64,000 bases of DNA, taken from positions 62,001 to 126,000 of the forward strand of contig CAVQYZ010000001.1 of assembly GCA_963718405.1 (NCBI GenBank), in the 5' to 3' direction. The translations under genes were made by a program, and so were the position numbers. The notes below the pieces were generated by a model. It had not been told where the DNA came from, ran no database searches, and saw only the letters and a list, made by a program, of their open reading frames with translations. Numbering within the stretch: the stretch's first letter is position 1; each line of letters begins with the position of its first letter. The stretch is from Bog-756 sp963718405 (GTDB lineage: Bacteria > Actinomycetota > Acidimicrobiia > Acidimicrobiales > RAAP-2). Positions 41,544-51,045 of this stretch are shown here, piece by piece.

Positions 41544-42320
41544 GCGTCGATACCGGTACCGGGGTGCCGCGGGTGGACCCGTCCGCCGATCGTACCGGAG
41601 GATGCGGGCCAGTGGTCTGCCCGACTTCGGCGCACCGCGGTCGAGGCTCTGCCTCCCCAGAAACTCCTCCCCGACCGGCAACCTGCCTACGTGGCCTCGT
41701 GGATATACGTCTTCGGGGTGCTCACACTGGCTGCTCTGGTGGTGGTCATTGCCACCGGCTCTGTGCTGGCCATCTTCGGACCGACCTGGTGGCACGTGTC
41801 CACGGCAGGCCTCTTCGTCAACTCCCTCCATCTCTGGAGCGTGGAGGTCTTCTTCTTCTGCATGATCATCCATCTTTGGGGGAAGTTCTTCATGGCCGCG
41901 TGGCGAGGACGCCGGCGGGCCACGTGGATCACCGGGGTGGTCTGTTTCGTGGTGTCGGTGGGGGCCGCCTTCACCGGGTACTTGTCCCAGCAGAACTTCG
42001 ATTCGCAGTGGATCAGTACCCAAGCAAAGGACGGGATCAATTCGACCGGAGCCGGCGCCGTCTTCAACGTGACCAACTTCGGGCAGATGCTCATGTGGCA
42101 CATCATGCTTCTGCCATTGTGCATCGTGGCATTGGTAGGCATCCACGTGCTGCTGGTTCGTCTCCGAGGGGTGGTCCCACCCTTCGCTCCAGCGGGAGCT
42201 ACACCCGACGACATTGGCGAGGGCGATTCCGGTCATGTTGCCGGTGGCGCCGACCAGAACACGGCTCCCGACGCCAGCGCCCCTCACGTCGTGCGTCCAA
42301 ATGCTGAGACCGTCTCGTGA
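41540..42320 (+). CDS. b6-type cytochrome b N-domain protein, one frameshift
   Basis: Starts ATG 41540. A frame change between 41575 and 41592 is needed to join MSVDTGTGVPRVDPSADR to PEDAGQWSARLRRTAVEALP and YVASWIYVFGVLTLAALV. About 260 residues, four helices. Two heme-ligand pairs are visible: SLHLWS...IIHLWG (His spacing 14) and MWHIML...GIHVLL (spacing 15). The 15 spacing is the b6 (PetB/Firmicute) form rather than mitochondrial b. The loop after helix C reads GYLSQQNFDSQW instead of the usual GYLLPWDQ. Predicted membrane quinol or electron-transfer subunit; GTGA overlap with the next gene. Confidence 0.75.
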
Positions 42321-43294
42321 GTGGCGAAAACACCGGTCGAGGGCGTCGACGCTTCAATCCCGACCGGGACGTCGAGGAGTGGCGCGGGACGTACCTTCCC
42401 TATGACCTGCCCAAAGAGTTCGCCATCGCCCTATTGGCTGTGGTCATCTTGGTGGTCGGGCTGGCCGTGGTGCTCTCCTCACCGGACGAAAGGCCGGTGA
42501 CCATCAAGTCATGGTCGACGGCTGACCCGATCGACTTCGCCCAGACTGCCATTACCGAACTTGACGGGACTAGTGGTACCGCCACCTACGGGCCTCCCTA
42601 CAACGACGTCAAGGGCAGCAGCCAGTCGATCGGACCGTTCTCCCCCGAGAGTTGGGCCGGGGTCCACCACCCGATCGACACGGCCCAGGACTATGTCCTC
42701 GGTCCTCTCGAGACCCTGCCCGACGATCAGGGTGTCGCCGCTGCCGTCAAGTCCTACACCTCGGCCTCGTCCGCCCAGGAGGCCACCTGGACCGCCGCCT
42801 ACGAAAAGGCCATCGGCAGTCCTAGCGCTCAGTTCACGGACGGTGCGCTGCGTATCCCCCGAGGGGATGTGGGTCCGGTGGCCCCCATCATCAGCGGGCT
42901 CACGGCCATGGCTCGGAGCGGCTCCCTTGATGGTGCCCTTCTCAGTTCCCGCCAGTTCTACGGCACCGACTACACCAAACCCCTGTTGTTCATCGCAGAC
43001 GGCACCTATCTCAACAACCTGGCCACCAACCAGAACCTGGGCGGCAGCCAGTGGGGGATGATGAACGAGACCGGGAACTTTCCCGGGCAGGCCTGGCTGT
43101 GGTTATACACCTTCTGGTACCAGGTCCCTCCGATGAAGTCGTCAGCCAGCGGCGACCTCCAGGTTTGGGCGATCATGATGATCCTGACTGTGGGACTGGT
43201 ATTTCTCCCCTTCATCCCAGGCCTCCGCTCGATTCCACGCTGGAGTCGCGTCTACCGGCTGATCTGGCGCCAGCATTACCGTGAGCTCGAGTGA
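42317..43294 (+). CDS. subunit-IV-like bitopic membrane protein with large external domain
   Basis: 325 residues. It starts GTG within the cytochrome stop. One helix near the N-terminus (FAIALLAVVILVVGLAVVLS, about 35-54) is preceded by YLPYDLPKEF, like the start of cytochrome b6f subunit IV. About 210 extracytoplasmic residues follow, and one C-terminal helix (VWAIMMILTVGLVFLPFIPG). The PEWY quinol-site motif of subunit IV is not seen; FWYQVPP is the nearest. No heme-c CxxCH. Likely partner of the b6 protein; its biochemical role is unknown. Confidence 0.65.
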   Translation: MSGENTGRGRRRFNPDRDVEEWRGTYLPYDLPKEFAIALLAVVILVVGLAVVLSSPDERPVTIKSWSTADPIDFAQTAITELDGTSGTATYGPPYNDVKGSSQSIGPFSPESWAGVHHPIDTAQDYVLGPLETLPDDQGVAAAVKSYTSASSAQEATWTAAYEKAIGSPSAQFTDGALRIPRGDVGPVAPIISGLTAMARSGSLDGALLSSRQFYGTDYTKPLLFIADGTYLNNLATNQNLGGSQWGMMNETGNFPGQAWLWLYTFWYQVPPMKSSASGDLQVWAIMMILTVGLVFLPFIPGLRSIPRWSRVYRLIWRQHYRELE

Positions 43295-43516
43295 GGATGT
43301 ACCGATCGAACTGGCCCAGTCCAGCACCAAGCCCCAGAAGCATCGTCCTCGATCCTGGAGAGATTCTGGGCGAAGGACTCACTGGGCCTGACGAGCCAGA
43401 TGGGGTACGGGTGTCGCCGTGACGGCCGTCGGGGCGCCAATCTTCAATCGTTCGAGCGGTCCGGTGTTAAGGTCACTCGTCGTCAGAATTGAGATGCTGG
43501 TTCTGACCAAACTGCC

Positions 43517-44914
43517 TCATGGTTCCGAGGTGGCCAGCGGATCTACGCCTCGGGCAATGGCCACCAAATCGCCGATGGAGATGTCCCGGGCTCGTCGTCG
43601 TTCCGCGACCGTGAGGTTTGACTCGGCTACCAGCAGTCGCAAGCCACGGGGGTGGATCTTAAATTCCAGTGGGGTCGATAGGTTGAGGGCCTCACCGTCA
43701 ACGCCAGCGTAAGCCATGCCCGGAACGAGAACGAACTTCGAACTTGGTGGCCACGAACTCGTGCCAATGCCGGCTCCGGCGGCGTTGTCCCAGCGCAGAA
43801 AGCGCGAACACCTCGGCCGCATCGCTTCCCGATCTTGCCGAGATGGCGACCACTCCGAGCGTTCCGGTGTCCAACCGGCGGCGTTGCGAGGCATCGAGTG
43901 TCGCGCCGAGCACGTAGGGATTGTTGGACACCTGGATTAAGAAGGCTCCATCGATCGACGTGCCGTCAGGCTCGGTGAACTGAAGATCGAAGGGCTCTTC
44001 CGTGCGACCCAACAGGTCGGGCAGCATGGCCTTGGTAGTTTCCGACTTGGCGTCTCGATATCCCTCCTGCTGCACGATTGTCGGCGTAGACCCCAAGTGA
44101 CACGTTGTTCACGAAGAGCCGGTTTGCCGACGGTGGCGTAGTCGATCCGGCGCTCGATGCCGTCTCGAAAGGCCTGGAGGCTGAGCCGGGGATCCTCGCG
44201 GTCGATCCCTAGGTCCAAGGCAAAGTGGTTTCGTGTCCCGGCCGATACGCATACGAACGGGAGGTCGTGCTCGATGGCGATGGAGGCCACGAGGGCCTGG
44301 GAGCCATCTCCGCCCGCCATCCCCAAACAGTCAGCTCCCCCGGCGATGGCATTCCGCGCCAACTGCTCCAGGTCGAGGCCCCGATCGAGCATGATCACTT
44401 CGACACCGAGATCCTTGGCCAGGTCGACCAGGCCAAACTTCGCCACCTTGCCTCCGCCCGACCAAGGATTGCAGATCAGTACTGGGTGCTGAGGTGGTCT
44501 GATCGAGACCGGTCGGCGAGCGTCGTGCTCTTCGAGATCATGTTGGAGGGCGGCCCTTCCGAGGCTGACGGTGGCCCCCAGGAGCACCGCCAGAACGGCC
44601 AGACGCACCAGCGGTCGATCGACACCCGGGGACGTCCTGAGGATCGCCAACACGACCAGGACCAAGCCGACGACACTTCCGGCGGTGCCGATGGCCCGAC
44701 GCGGCGTCCGCTCAGTGACAACCCACCACAGACCGCCCACCGTTATGGCCAGACCCACGAGGGCAAGGACGAGGAATCCGATGTTTCGGAGGACAAACAC
44801 GACGAGCGCCACTGTGAGGACGAGACCACAACCGAGGGAGCTCAACGCCAGGGCACGTTCGGGCCAGGTCACCTGGCCGGGGGGTGAACCTTCGGTGGGC
44901 GCTGACGCGCTCAT
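43517..44914 (-). pseudogene. diacylglycerol-kinase-like protein with membrane N-domain, about three frameshifts
   Basis: The N-terminus has four predicted helices (ALSSLGCGLVLTVALVVFVL onward). A DAGK catalytic domain follows: PVLICNPWSGGGKV, GLDLEQLARNAIAGGADCLG, MAGGDGSQALVAS (the GGDGS nucleotide motif) and CVSAGTRNHFALDLGI. The C-lobe is split over three frames (SLGVYAD; DAKSETTKAMLPDLLGR to WHEFVATKFEV; YAGVDGEALNLSTPLEFKIH). Breaks lie near 44123, 44079 and 43718. An intact protein would be about 460 residues, acting as a lipid kinase. Sequencing error is the likelier cause. Confidence 0.7.
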
Positions 44915-44985
44915 CGATGACCTCCCTTCGACCAGCCTGATGAGTGGCCGAGCCCCGTGCCCATCCTCCCTACCTCTACCAACCT

Positions 44986-45357
44986 AAGCCATCGCCTTCC
45001 GGTCTTACGCTGCGCCGAACGCCACGGCTGTGGCCCGACATCCTTTCAGCGCCCGACGGACTTCCGTCCGCTCCGACCGGGGGAAGAATCGCGGTCGCGA
45101 TCATGGGGCCGAGAGACGAATCGGGCCCGACGACCAGGATGCGAGACGGGCCAAGGGCTGTGTAGCCGAGGAGGCAGAGGAGCGACGTATGGAAGCCGGT
45201 GATGGCCGGCAGCCGGCCAGCTCGGCGTAGGCCATTCCCTGGGGCACCAGTGTGGCCGTGGGCACCGGACCGGCATCAGGTTCTTCGGCAGCCACCGCAT
45301 CTGGTAGCCGGTGATCATCCGGCCACCGGGTAAATACTTCACCTTCGGAATCTCCAT
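44986..45357 (-). pseudogene. truncated SulP-family anion transporter remnant
   Basis: The minus strand reads LMPV...TATLVPQGMAYAELAG and then, after frame changes near 45262 and 45212, LPAITG...LLCLLGYTALGPSRI, LVVGPDSSLGPMIATAILPP and GADGSP. This is the conserved N-terminal part of SulP/SLC26 permeases. About 125 residues remain of about 550; the rest is missing, replaced by sequence leading into the DAGK-like gene. A real deletion is needed in addition to any indels. Confidence 0.6.
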
Positions 45358-45399
45358 ATGTGGACCTTTGCAGTGAATGAACGTTCTTGGCCGGCTATC

Positions 45400-47055
45400 T
45401 CAAGCAACCGTTGGTTCAGGTTCGGGTAGCCCCGAACTCTCCAGTTGTTTGTGCGGCAGTTCTCTGGTGAAGGCCAAGGAGAGCAGGGCCAGGAACGCCG
45501 CGGCAAGGAGACCCGCCTTGAGTGAACGGAGCTGAGCCAGTTCGTAATCCTCCACCAGGGCTGTGGTCGTCACCGTGTCCAACCCGGCTTTGCTCGCCGC
45601 AGCCCCGATCTCCTTGGACGAGACGAAATTGGTGTTTGAGCCCACAGCTACTCCGACCTGGCTGGAGATCTCGGTGCTGATGCGGTGATCGTTTTCGACA
45701 TTGGAGAGAAAGGTACTGGCCAGACCGGCAAAGACGATGGCGCCGATAAGAGCAACTCCGAGGGCCGAGCCCAGCTGTTGGCCAGTGTATTGAAGCCCCC
45801 CTGCCTCGCTACGGCCTGAGTCCTGAACGGATGACTGCACCACGTTCCCTAGTTGAGAAGCGATGAATCCCATGCCGATGCCCAAGATGGCCATCCCCGC
45901 CGCGAAGCCCACGTTGGCCAGGGTGGGCTTGATCGTGGACAGGAGCACCAGCATCCCCACGATCGTTGTCGTGAGGCCCGACCGGACGATGAGTCGCACG
46001 GTGAACCGGTTGGACAAACGTGAACCGGCGGCGGCGGCGAGAAACATGGTGATCGAGACCGGGAGCATCTTTACCCCGGTCTGGAGGGCATCCAAACCGA
46101 GGACCAGTTGCAAGTACAAAGGGATCACGAAAAAGACGCCCATGAGGATCAGGTTTTGGCTGAACAAGCCGATCAGGCCTGAGCGGACCGAGGGAACCCG
46201 GGCCAGCGAAAGATGAACCAGTGGATCCTTTCTCCGATCCTCGCGGTGTCGTTGCCAGGTCACGAAACCCCAGAGCAGGACCCCACCGGCGGCCATGACG
46301 AACGGGGTCAGAGAGAGCCCGAATGGAGACACAGGCGAGTCCTTGGGCTTGACCCACCCCCAGGTAGTCGACTGGAGAACGCTCAGGACGAGGAGGCCCA
46401 GTCCCAGGGATGACAACAGCGACCCAACACCATCGAACTTGGGAGTGGGCTCCGGCCGGGGTACGTCCCCCACTTTCCCGGTCATGATCAGAATGAACAG
46501 GACCAGTACGACCTCGCCTACGAACACGATTCGCCAGGTGTACTCGGTGGTGGCCCATCCGCCGAGGATCGGGCCGACGGCGATGCCCGCTCCGGCCACC
46601 CCTCCGATCACCGCATAGGCCACGTTGCGTCGAGCCCCTTCGAAATTGCCGGCGATCAGAGCAACCAGTGACGGAAGTACCAGGGCAGCTCCGATCCCTT
46701 CCAAGACCGACCAGCCGAGTGTCAGGACCAAGACGGTGGGCGCGGCCGCTGTCATGGCCGAACCACAGCCATAGATGATCAGTCCGACCACGAAGGCGCG
46801 TCGCCGACCGATGATGTCTCCGATTTTGGCCCCCGACATCATGAGCATGGCCATGATCAAGCAGTAGAAGGTGATGACCGCCTGGATGGTGGGCACGGTC
46901 GTGTGGAAATCGTGGACCAAGGTGCTGATCGACACGTTCATCACTGATTGGTCCAGCACCATGACAAACTGAGCAGTCCCGAGCGCTACTAGCGCCAGCC
47001 ACCCGGCTGTTGAGGCTGCTGATGGCTGTGATTCGGAATCCGCTACGGTCGTCAT
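45400..47055 (-). CDS. MFS drug exporter, EmrB/QacA (DHA2) type
   Basis: 551 residues, about 14 helices. VMVLDQSVMNVSISTLVHDF is the conserved helix-1 motif D1, GAKIGDIIGRRRAFVVGL motif A, and GGVAGAGIAVGPILGG motif C of antiporters. An extra external segment near 455-510 (NDHRISTEISSQVGV...) lies before the last helix, as in EmrB-like exporters. It starts ATG 47055; no regulator is adjacent, and the flanking 640 bases upstream are empty. Confidence 0.88.
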   Translation of the reverse strand: MTTVADSESQPSAASTAGWLALVALGTAQFVMVLDQSVMNVSISTLVHDFHTTVPTIQAVITFYCLIMAMLMMSGAKIGDIIGRRRAFVVGLIIYGCGSAMTAAAPTVLVLTLGWSVLEGIGAALVLPSLVALIAGNFEGARRNVAYAVIGGVAGAGIAVGPILGGWATTEYTWRIVFVGEVVLVLFILIMTGKVGDVPRPEPTPKFDGVGSLLSSLGLGLLVLSVLQSTTWGWVKPKDSPVSPFGLSLTPFVMAAGGVLLWGFVTWQRHREDRRKDPLVHLSLARVPSVRSGLIGLFSQNLILMGVFFVIPLYLQLVLGLDALQTGVKMLPVSITMFLAAAAGSRLSNRFTVRLIVRSGLTTTIVGMLVLLSTIKPTLANVGFAAGMAILGIGMGFIASQLGNVVQSSVQDSGRSEAGGLQYTGQQLGSALGVALIGAIVFAGLASTFLSNVENDHRISTEISSQVGVAVGSNTNFVSSKEIGAAASKAGLDTVTTTALVEDYELAQLRSLKAGLLAAAFLALLSLAFTRELPHKQLESSGLPEPEPTVA

Positions 47056-47695
47056 GGGCGCGCCGCACCCAAGTCCCGCCTTGGGGACGACGGGAATCTG
47101 ATGTCGATTCGTTCGATGGCATTCGATCGTTGTGGAATGCCGGCAAATCCGATCTGCTTCATCACGACTCCAGTATGGCGAATGGAGGTTCGTCGATCTG
47201 GCACCGGACTGCTGGGCAAATGTTTCCGTGCATCTTGTCCTCGCCTATTCGGGTCAGGAAGCTACGCGCCCCAACCGCGCTTCAGCCTCCGGTGGCAGCC
47301 GAGGCGATCTTAAGGTCGTCTCGACCTAGTTGCCTCTGATGGGCTCGGGAATCTCGTCAGTCTTGGCGATCCATGGTTGCAGGGACTATACGGCGGCTCC
47401 CATGGCTCGAAGACCCGGGCCATGAGTTGATCGTTGCCATTATTCCGTTCCTCGACCGTTTCGCGCCCGGCAATCCCACAATCAAATCCCACATTCGTGG
47501 AGCGCCGTGAGCTGGGACCCGCCCGTCTTCAGCGAATGCAACAGTTTGTCTCACCTGTTGAGCACTCATGCCGGCCTCGAAGCATCTCGGTACTGTCTGC
47601 CCAGGCAGTCGCTGGTCAACCTCGCTGCACAAGATCCCGCGCAGCAGTACAAACGAGATGGATCAATCGAGCCAATGTCGACTGATTAGCTGAAT
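47056..47695. other. gap with no supported gene
   Basis: 640 bases. Short overlapping ORFs in several frames show no family motif, ribosome site or consistent codon bias. No terminator seen. Confidence 0.4.
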
Positions 47696-48181
47696 CTACT
47701 CAATGGCTGCCGTCCACTCGATCAGCGGCGGCCGCACCGCCGCACATGTCGGGTTGCCCTTGTGGTCGGTGAGGCCCAACCGGCCGATCAGTACATTTGA
47801 GGCCCGAGCTTTCCTCATCACTTCGGCAGGAATGCCATCGAACATGATCTTGGCCCGCCTGAACATCTCGAAGCTCCCCGGCTCTTCCACGATGCCCCAC
47901 GACAGGTAGATGAACCGATTGCCGGGCGGTCCTGAAATATACGGACCCCTGAAGTCAGCAAAGTCGGATGACACGGGAGTCGCTTCCAACTCCCAGGTCA
48001 CGGACTCCACATCCGCTCTCACCTGCCCCATCAACTCTCCAGGTTTGTTCTTGCGCTGAACGCCAACCTCGATCCCGTGGTGCCCCGCCGGACGCTCGGG
48101 AGATGGCCCACAGGACAGGCCCGGCAGGTCGTGGCCTTGGATCCGTATCAACACGCCACCAGTATGGGTCTGATCAGCCAA
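47696..48181 (-). CDS. DUF5990-family protein
   Basis: 161 residues from a TTG. Key stretches are VLIRIQGHDLPGLSCG, IEVGVQRKNKPGELMG, DFRGPYISGPPGNRFIYLSW and IGRLGLTDHKGNPTCAAVRP, the conserved blocks of this actinobacterial family. No enzymatic role is known. A GTG at 48154 (VLIRIQG) is an alternative start; the family core begins there. Confidence 0.75.
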   Translation of the reverse strand: MADQTHTGGVLIRIQGHDLPGLSCGPSPERPAGHHGIEVGVQRKNKPGELMGQVRADVESVTWELEATPVSSDFADFRGPYISGPPGNRFIYLSWGIVEEPGSFEMFRRAKIMFDGIPAEVMRKARASNVLIGRLGLTDHKGNPTCAAVRPPLIEWTAAIE

Positions 48182-48742
48182 CCGTGCCGGCCAGGGGAAT
48201 CGTCTGGCTCACCTGCCTTCGGTCGTGCCTGCGTCTGACCTGCACATCCGGTGGCATCTCCCCACCCGCTCATGGCATGTCAGAGCGGGACAGCACCGGG
48301 GGTACCGGAGTCGGCGTCTTGCCGATATAGCCACGATCCATCCGGATCGCGAGCGCCCATCTCGAGCTCACCGGCGCCTGACCCGGCCATTTGGGGCACG
48401 GGCGCCGGTCGTGCTCGCGGCCGTTCGGGGATGACAAAGGTCTTGCATTTCGAGGGCTGTGGTGGAAAAGTCGGTCAATCGAGCCGTTCCGGCCGCAGGC
48501 GAATTCAGACTCCGGAAAGGATGGATTGTCGGCCAAGTTCTGCGATCGGCGGCCCGCCGATAATGACCGGAACCGGGGCTCCCTGCCATCAGCTGGCCAG
48601 GGGTTGCCCCGGACAAGACGTGCTGATCGATGCGCCATGGGTGTAGACGGAGTTTGGGTTCGGCGGTCCAGTTCCCTGCCCGACCGAGTCACCCTTCATC
48701 GTTGAATCAGGACACGAATCCTCACTGAAGGAGGTATCAGAG
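48182..48742. other. gap with no supported gene
   Basis: About 560 bases. A minus-strand ORF (48270-48692) has no recognisable family. AAGGAGG at the right end is the ribosome site of the next gene. Confidence 0.4.
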
Positions 48743-49183
48743 ATGTCCGAGTTTACGCCCCCCGCAGAGGGAATCCTGCTGGCCCACTTCATCGTCTCCG
48801 ACGATGTGGAGCGCTCTCGTCGCTTCTATACCGAGGTGCTCGGCGGCAAGCTGATCTTCTCCGGAGATGTGACCTATGTGGCCTTGGCCAACAGTTGGAT
48901 CATCATCAATGTCGGGGGAGGCCCGACCGACGACAAGCCCACGGTCACCCTGGAGACCCCACGCGACCCCGACCGGGTCAGTAGCTTCCTCAATATTCGA
49001 GTCAAAGACATCCAGTCCGTCTACGAACTCTGGAGTGCTCGCGGCGCTCAATTCCTCACACCGCCGAAGCACCACCAGTATGAGATCCGTTGCTACATCC
49101 GTGATCCGGACGGCTATCTCATCGAGGTGGGGCAGACCACCGATCCGGAAGGGGATTGGTCGGCCTGGGACCTGAAGGGCTAG
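48743..49183 (+). CDS. VOC/glyoxalase-fold dioxygenase-like protein
   Basis: 146 residues, ATG with GAAGGAGG upstream. ILLAHFIVSDDVERSRRFYT then VLGGK is the first beta-alpha-beta-beta unit, and IRCYIRDPDGYLIEVGQTT the C-terminal unit with the Glu metal ligand (LIEV). A metal-binding His is in HFIV. VOC proteins isomerise, cleave or sequester small ligands; the substrate is unknown. Confidence 0.8.
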   Translation: MSEFTPPAEGILLAHFIVSDDVERSRRFYTEVLGGKLIFSGDVTYVALANSWIIINVGGGPTDDKPTVTLETPRDPDRVSSFLNIRVKDIQSVYELWSARGAQFLTPPKHHQYEIRCYIRDPDGYLIEVGQTTDPEGDWSAWDLKG

Positions 49184-49297
49184 CCCGGAAGTGAGCCCAA
49201 CGACATCGGTGATCGGTTCGCCGGATGCGCCAAGAGCTCGGGACATTGCTTGTATCGAACTGTCAAGCAGTGCGTTCAGACTCATGGGGCTCGGTTC

Positions 49298-49933
49298 GTG
49301 ACGGTCGCCATGATCGGAACCGGCGGGCTTGGTTCGGTCATCGCCCTTCATCTGGCCTCGGGTGGAGAGCGTCTTCGGCTGTCGAGTGCCGATCTTGAGT
49401 CGGCACAAAACCTGGCCAAAGAGATAGGTCCGGCCGCGGTCGTTGCCGCCGACAACCACGACGCTTTGCGGGGGGCCGAGGCCATGGTGCTGGCACTTCG
49501 GTTCCCTGTGCTGAAGGGCGTTATCGAGGAGATAGCCGATTCCGTCGCAGACAAGCTGGTGATCGTTCCGAGCAATCCCGTCGGTCTCGATGCGAAGGGC
49601 AACGTATACCGCCTCCTTCCCAAGGGGCAATCTTCCGGCGAGGTTCTGACCGGGTGGTTGCCGGTGGGGGCACGGTTGGCCATGGCCTTTGGGAGCCTGT
49701 CCGCCGATCTCTTCAGGTCCTCGAGCAATCGGTCGCCAGAGCCCGCCGTCCTGTTCTACGAGACCAACGACGACCGTGCCGGCAAGGAGGTCGACCGGCT
49801 GATCCGAGCGACCGGCTTCGAGCCGATGAAGGTCGGCGGGGTCGAGCAGTCCGACCGATTAGAGGTCGGTGGCGACCTGCATGATCTCGTCGTCGGTCCG
49901 GCAGAAGCGCGGCTGGCCATCGGTGAGGTGTGA
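49298..49933 (+). CDS. NADP(H)-binding protein, F420-dependent NADP reductase-like (COG2085)
   Basis: 211 residues from GTG 49298. VAMIGTGGLGSVIALHLASG is a Rossmann GxGxxG, LRLSSADLESAQNLAKEIG binds the nucleotide, and AAVVAADNHDALRGAEAMVL is the NADP-reductase family block. LVIVPSNPVGLDAKG is typical of COG2085. It should transfer hydride between NADPH and F420 or an aldehyde-type substrate. Located 114 bases after the VOC gene. Confidence 0.72.
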   Translation: MTVAMIGTGGLGSVIALHLASGGERLRLSSADLESAQNLAKEIGPAAVVAADNHDALRGAEAMVLALRFPVLKGVIEEIADSVADKLVIVPSNPVGLDAKGNVYRLLPKGQSSGEVLTGWLPVGARLAMAFGSLSADLFRSSSNRSPEPAVLFYETNDDRAGKEVDRLIRATGFEPMKVGGVEQSDRLEVGGDLHDLVVGPAEARLAIGEV

Positions 49934-50196
49934 TTGGGTTGAATCGCAGGCGGGAGTTGGTGTGCAAGAGCTGTCAGCTCCGGTGAATCCGACGGAGGGG
50001 CCCAGACACAGTGACAGTGTGGAAGAACCTAGGTGAGGGTGGGGTCACTCGTCCGTCAGCGGTCAACGCAGTCGACCAGATTCGAAGGCTTGACGTATCG
50101 ATGGCCTCTGATGCGCGATGTATCGGTACGGTCGAGCGTCTCCTGCTTTGTCGGAGCGATCCGGTGTTGATGACCATTGGACTCGGAGGTTGACCT

Positions 50197-50910
50197 GTGG
50201 GCGAAGATGAACAAAGGGTCGCGGTCATTACGGGGGGTTCCAGGGGTATTGGGGCTGGCTTGGTCGATGCCTATCGACAAGCCGGGTGGGCGGTGGTCGC
50301 CAACGCTCTGACAATCGGCCCCGGCAAGGACGCCGATGTTCTGGCCGTGAGTGGCGACGTCTCAGAATCATCGACATGCGACGCAATCGTCGGGGGAGCG
50401 CTCCATCGGTTCGGACGCATTGACACGCTGGTAAACGATGCCGGAATCTATAGATCGAAGGTCTTCACCGACTACACCGAGCAAGACTATGCGCAGATGG
50501 TGGCGGTCAATCTCACGGCCTTCTTCAGGCTGACCCAGAGAGTCATTCCGGTGATGCTGTCCCAAAAGGGTGGGCATATCGTAAACATCACCACAACCCT
50601 CGCGGACTACGCGAACTCGGACGTTCCTTCCGTGTTGGTATCGATGACCAAAGGCGGGCTTGCCTCGGCCACCCGGTCGCTGGCGATCGAGTACGCCGCC
50701 CGTGGGATCAGGGTCAATGCGGTTTCCCCGGGGATCATCGCCACGTCGACGGATCCGGGGGAGTCCTATGACGAATCGGCCCGTCTCGAACCAATTGGCC
50801 GAGTCGGTACAGTCAGCGAAATTGTGGACGGCATCCTCTTCCTGGAGTCGGCTCACTTCATCACCGGCGAGATCCTGCACATTGACGGTGGACAGATCGC
50901 CGGCCACTGA
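50197..50910 (+). CDS. SDR oxidoreductase lacking the catalytic tyrosine
   Basis: 237 residues, GTG with GGAGG 11 bases upstream. VAVITGGSRGIGAGLVDAYR is the NAD(P) loop, TLVNDAG (for NNAG) and IVNITTTLADYA carry the expected segments. The Tyr-x3-Lys site reads VSMTK: the Lys is kept and Tyr is Val. IRVNAVSPGIIATS and ITGEILHIDGG are intact. A subgroup of SDRs with SVL.S.TKGGL lacks the classical Tyr; their chemistry is not well defined. Close upstream of the transketolase gene. Confidence 0.8.
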   Translation: MGEDEQRVAVITGGSRGIGAGLVDAYRQAGWAVVANALTIGPGKDADVLAVSGDVSESSTCDAIVGGALHRFGRIDTLVNDAGIYRSKVFTDYTEQDYAQMVAVNLTAFFRLTQRVIPVMLSQKGGHIVNITTTLADYANSDVPSVLVSMTKGGLASATRSLAIEYAARGIRVNAVSPGIIATSTDPGESYDESARLEPIGRVGTVSEIVDGILFLESAHFITGEILHIDGGQIAGH

Positions 50911-51045
50911 TTGCACCATCGACGAGGGAGCACGCCATCGGTCGAGGATTCGAACAGGCGGAGCCCGGCCGATGCCAACGATCAGAAGTAGTTCGATGGG
51001 GTAGATCTCAAGTCGGCTTAGCGTAGAAATTAGGAGGCCACCGAA

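Noticed and set aside
40707..42287. 526-codon minus-strand ORF
   Set aside because: Antisense to the cytochrome cluster, whose heme-ligand motifs and overlaps make the plus strand the coding one.
50011..50193. 60-codon ORF directly before the Tyr-less SDR
   Set aside because: No ribosome site and no similarity; position alone is not enough.
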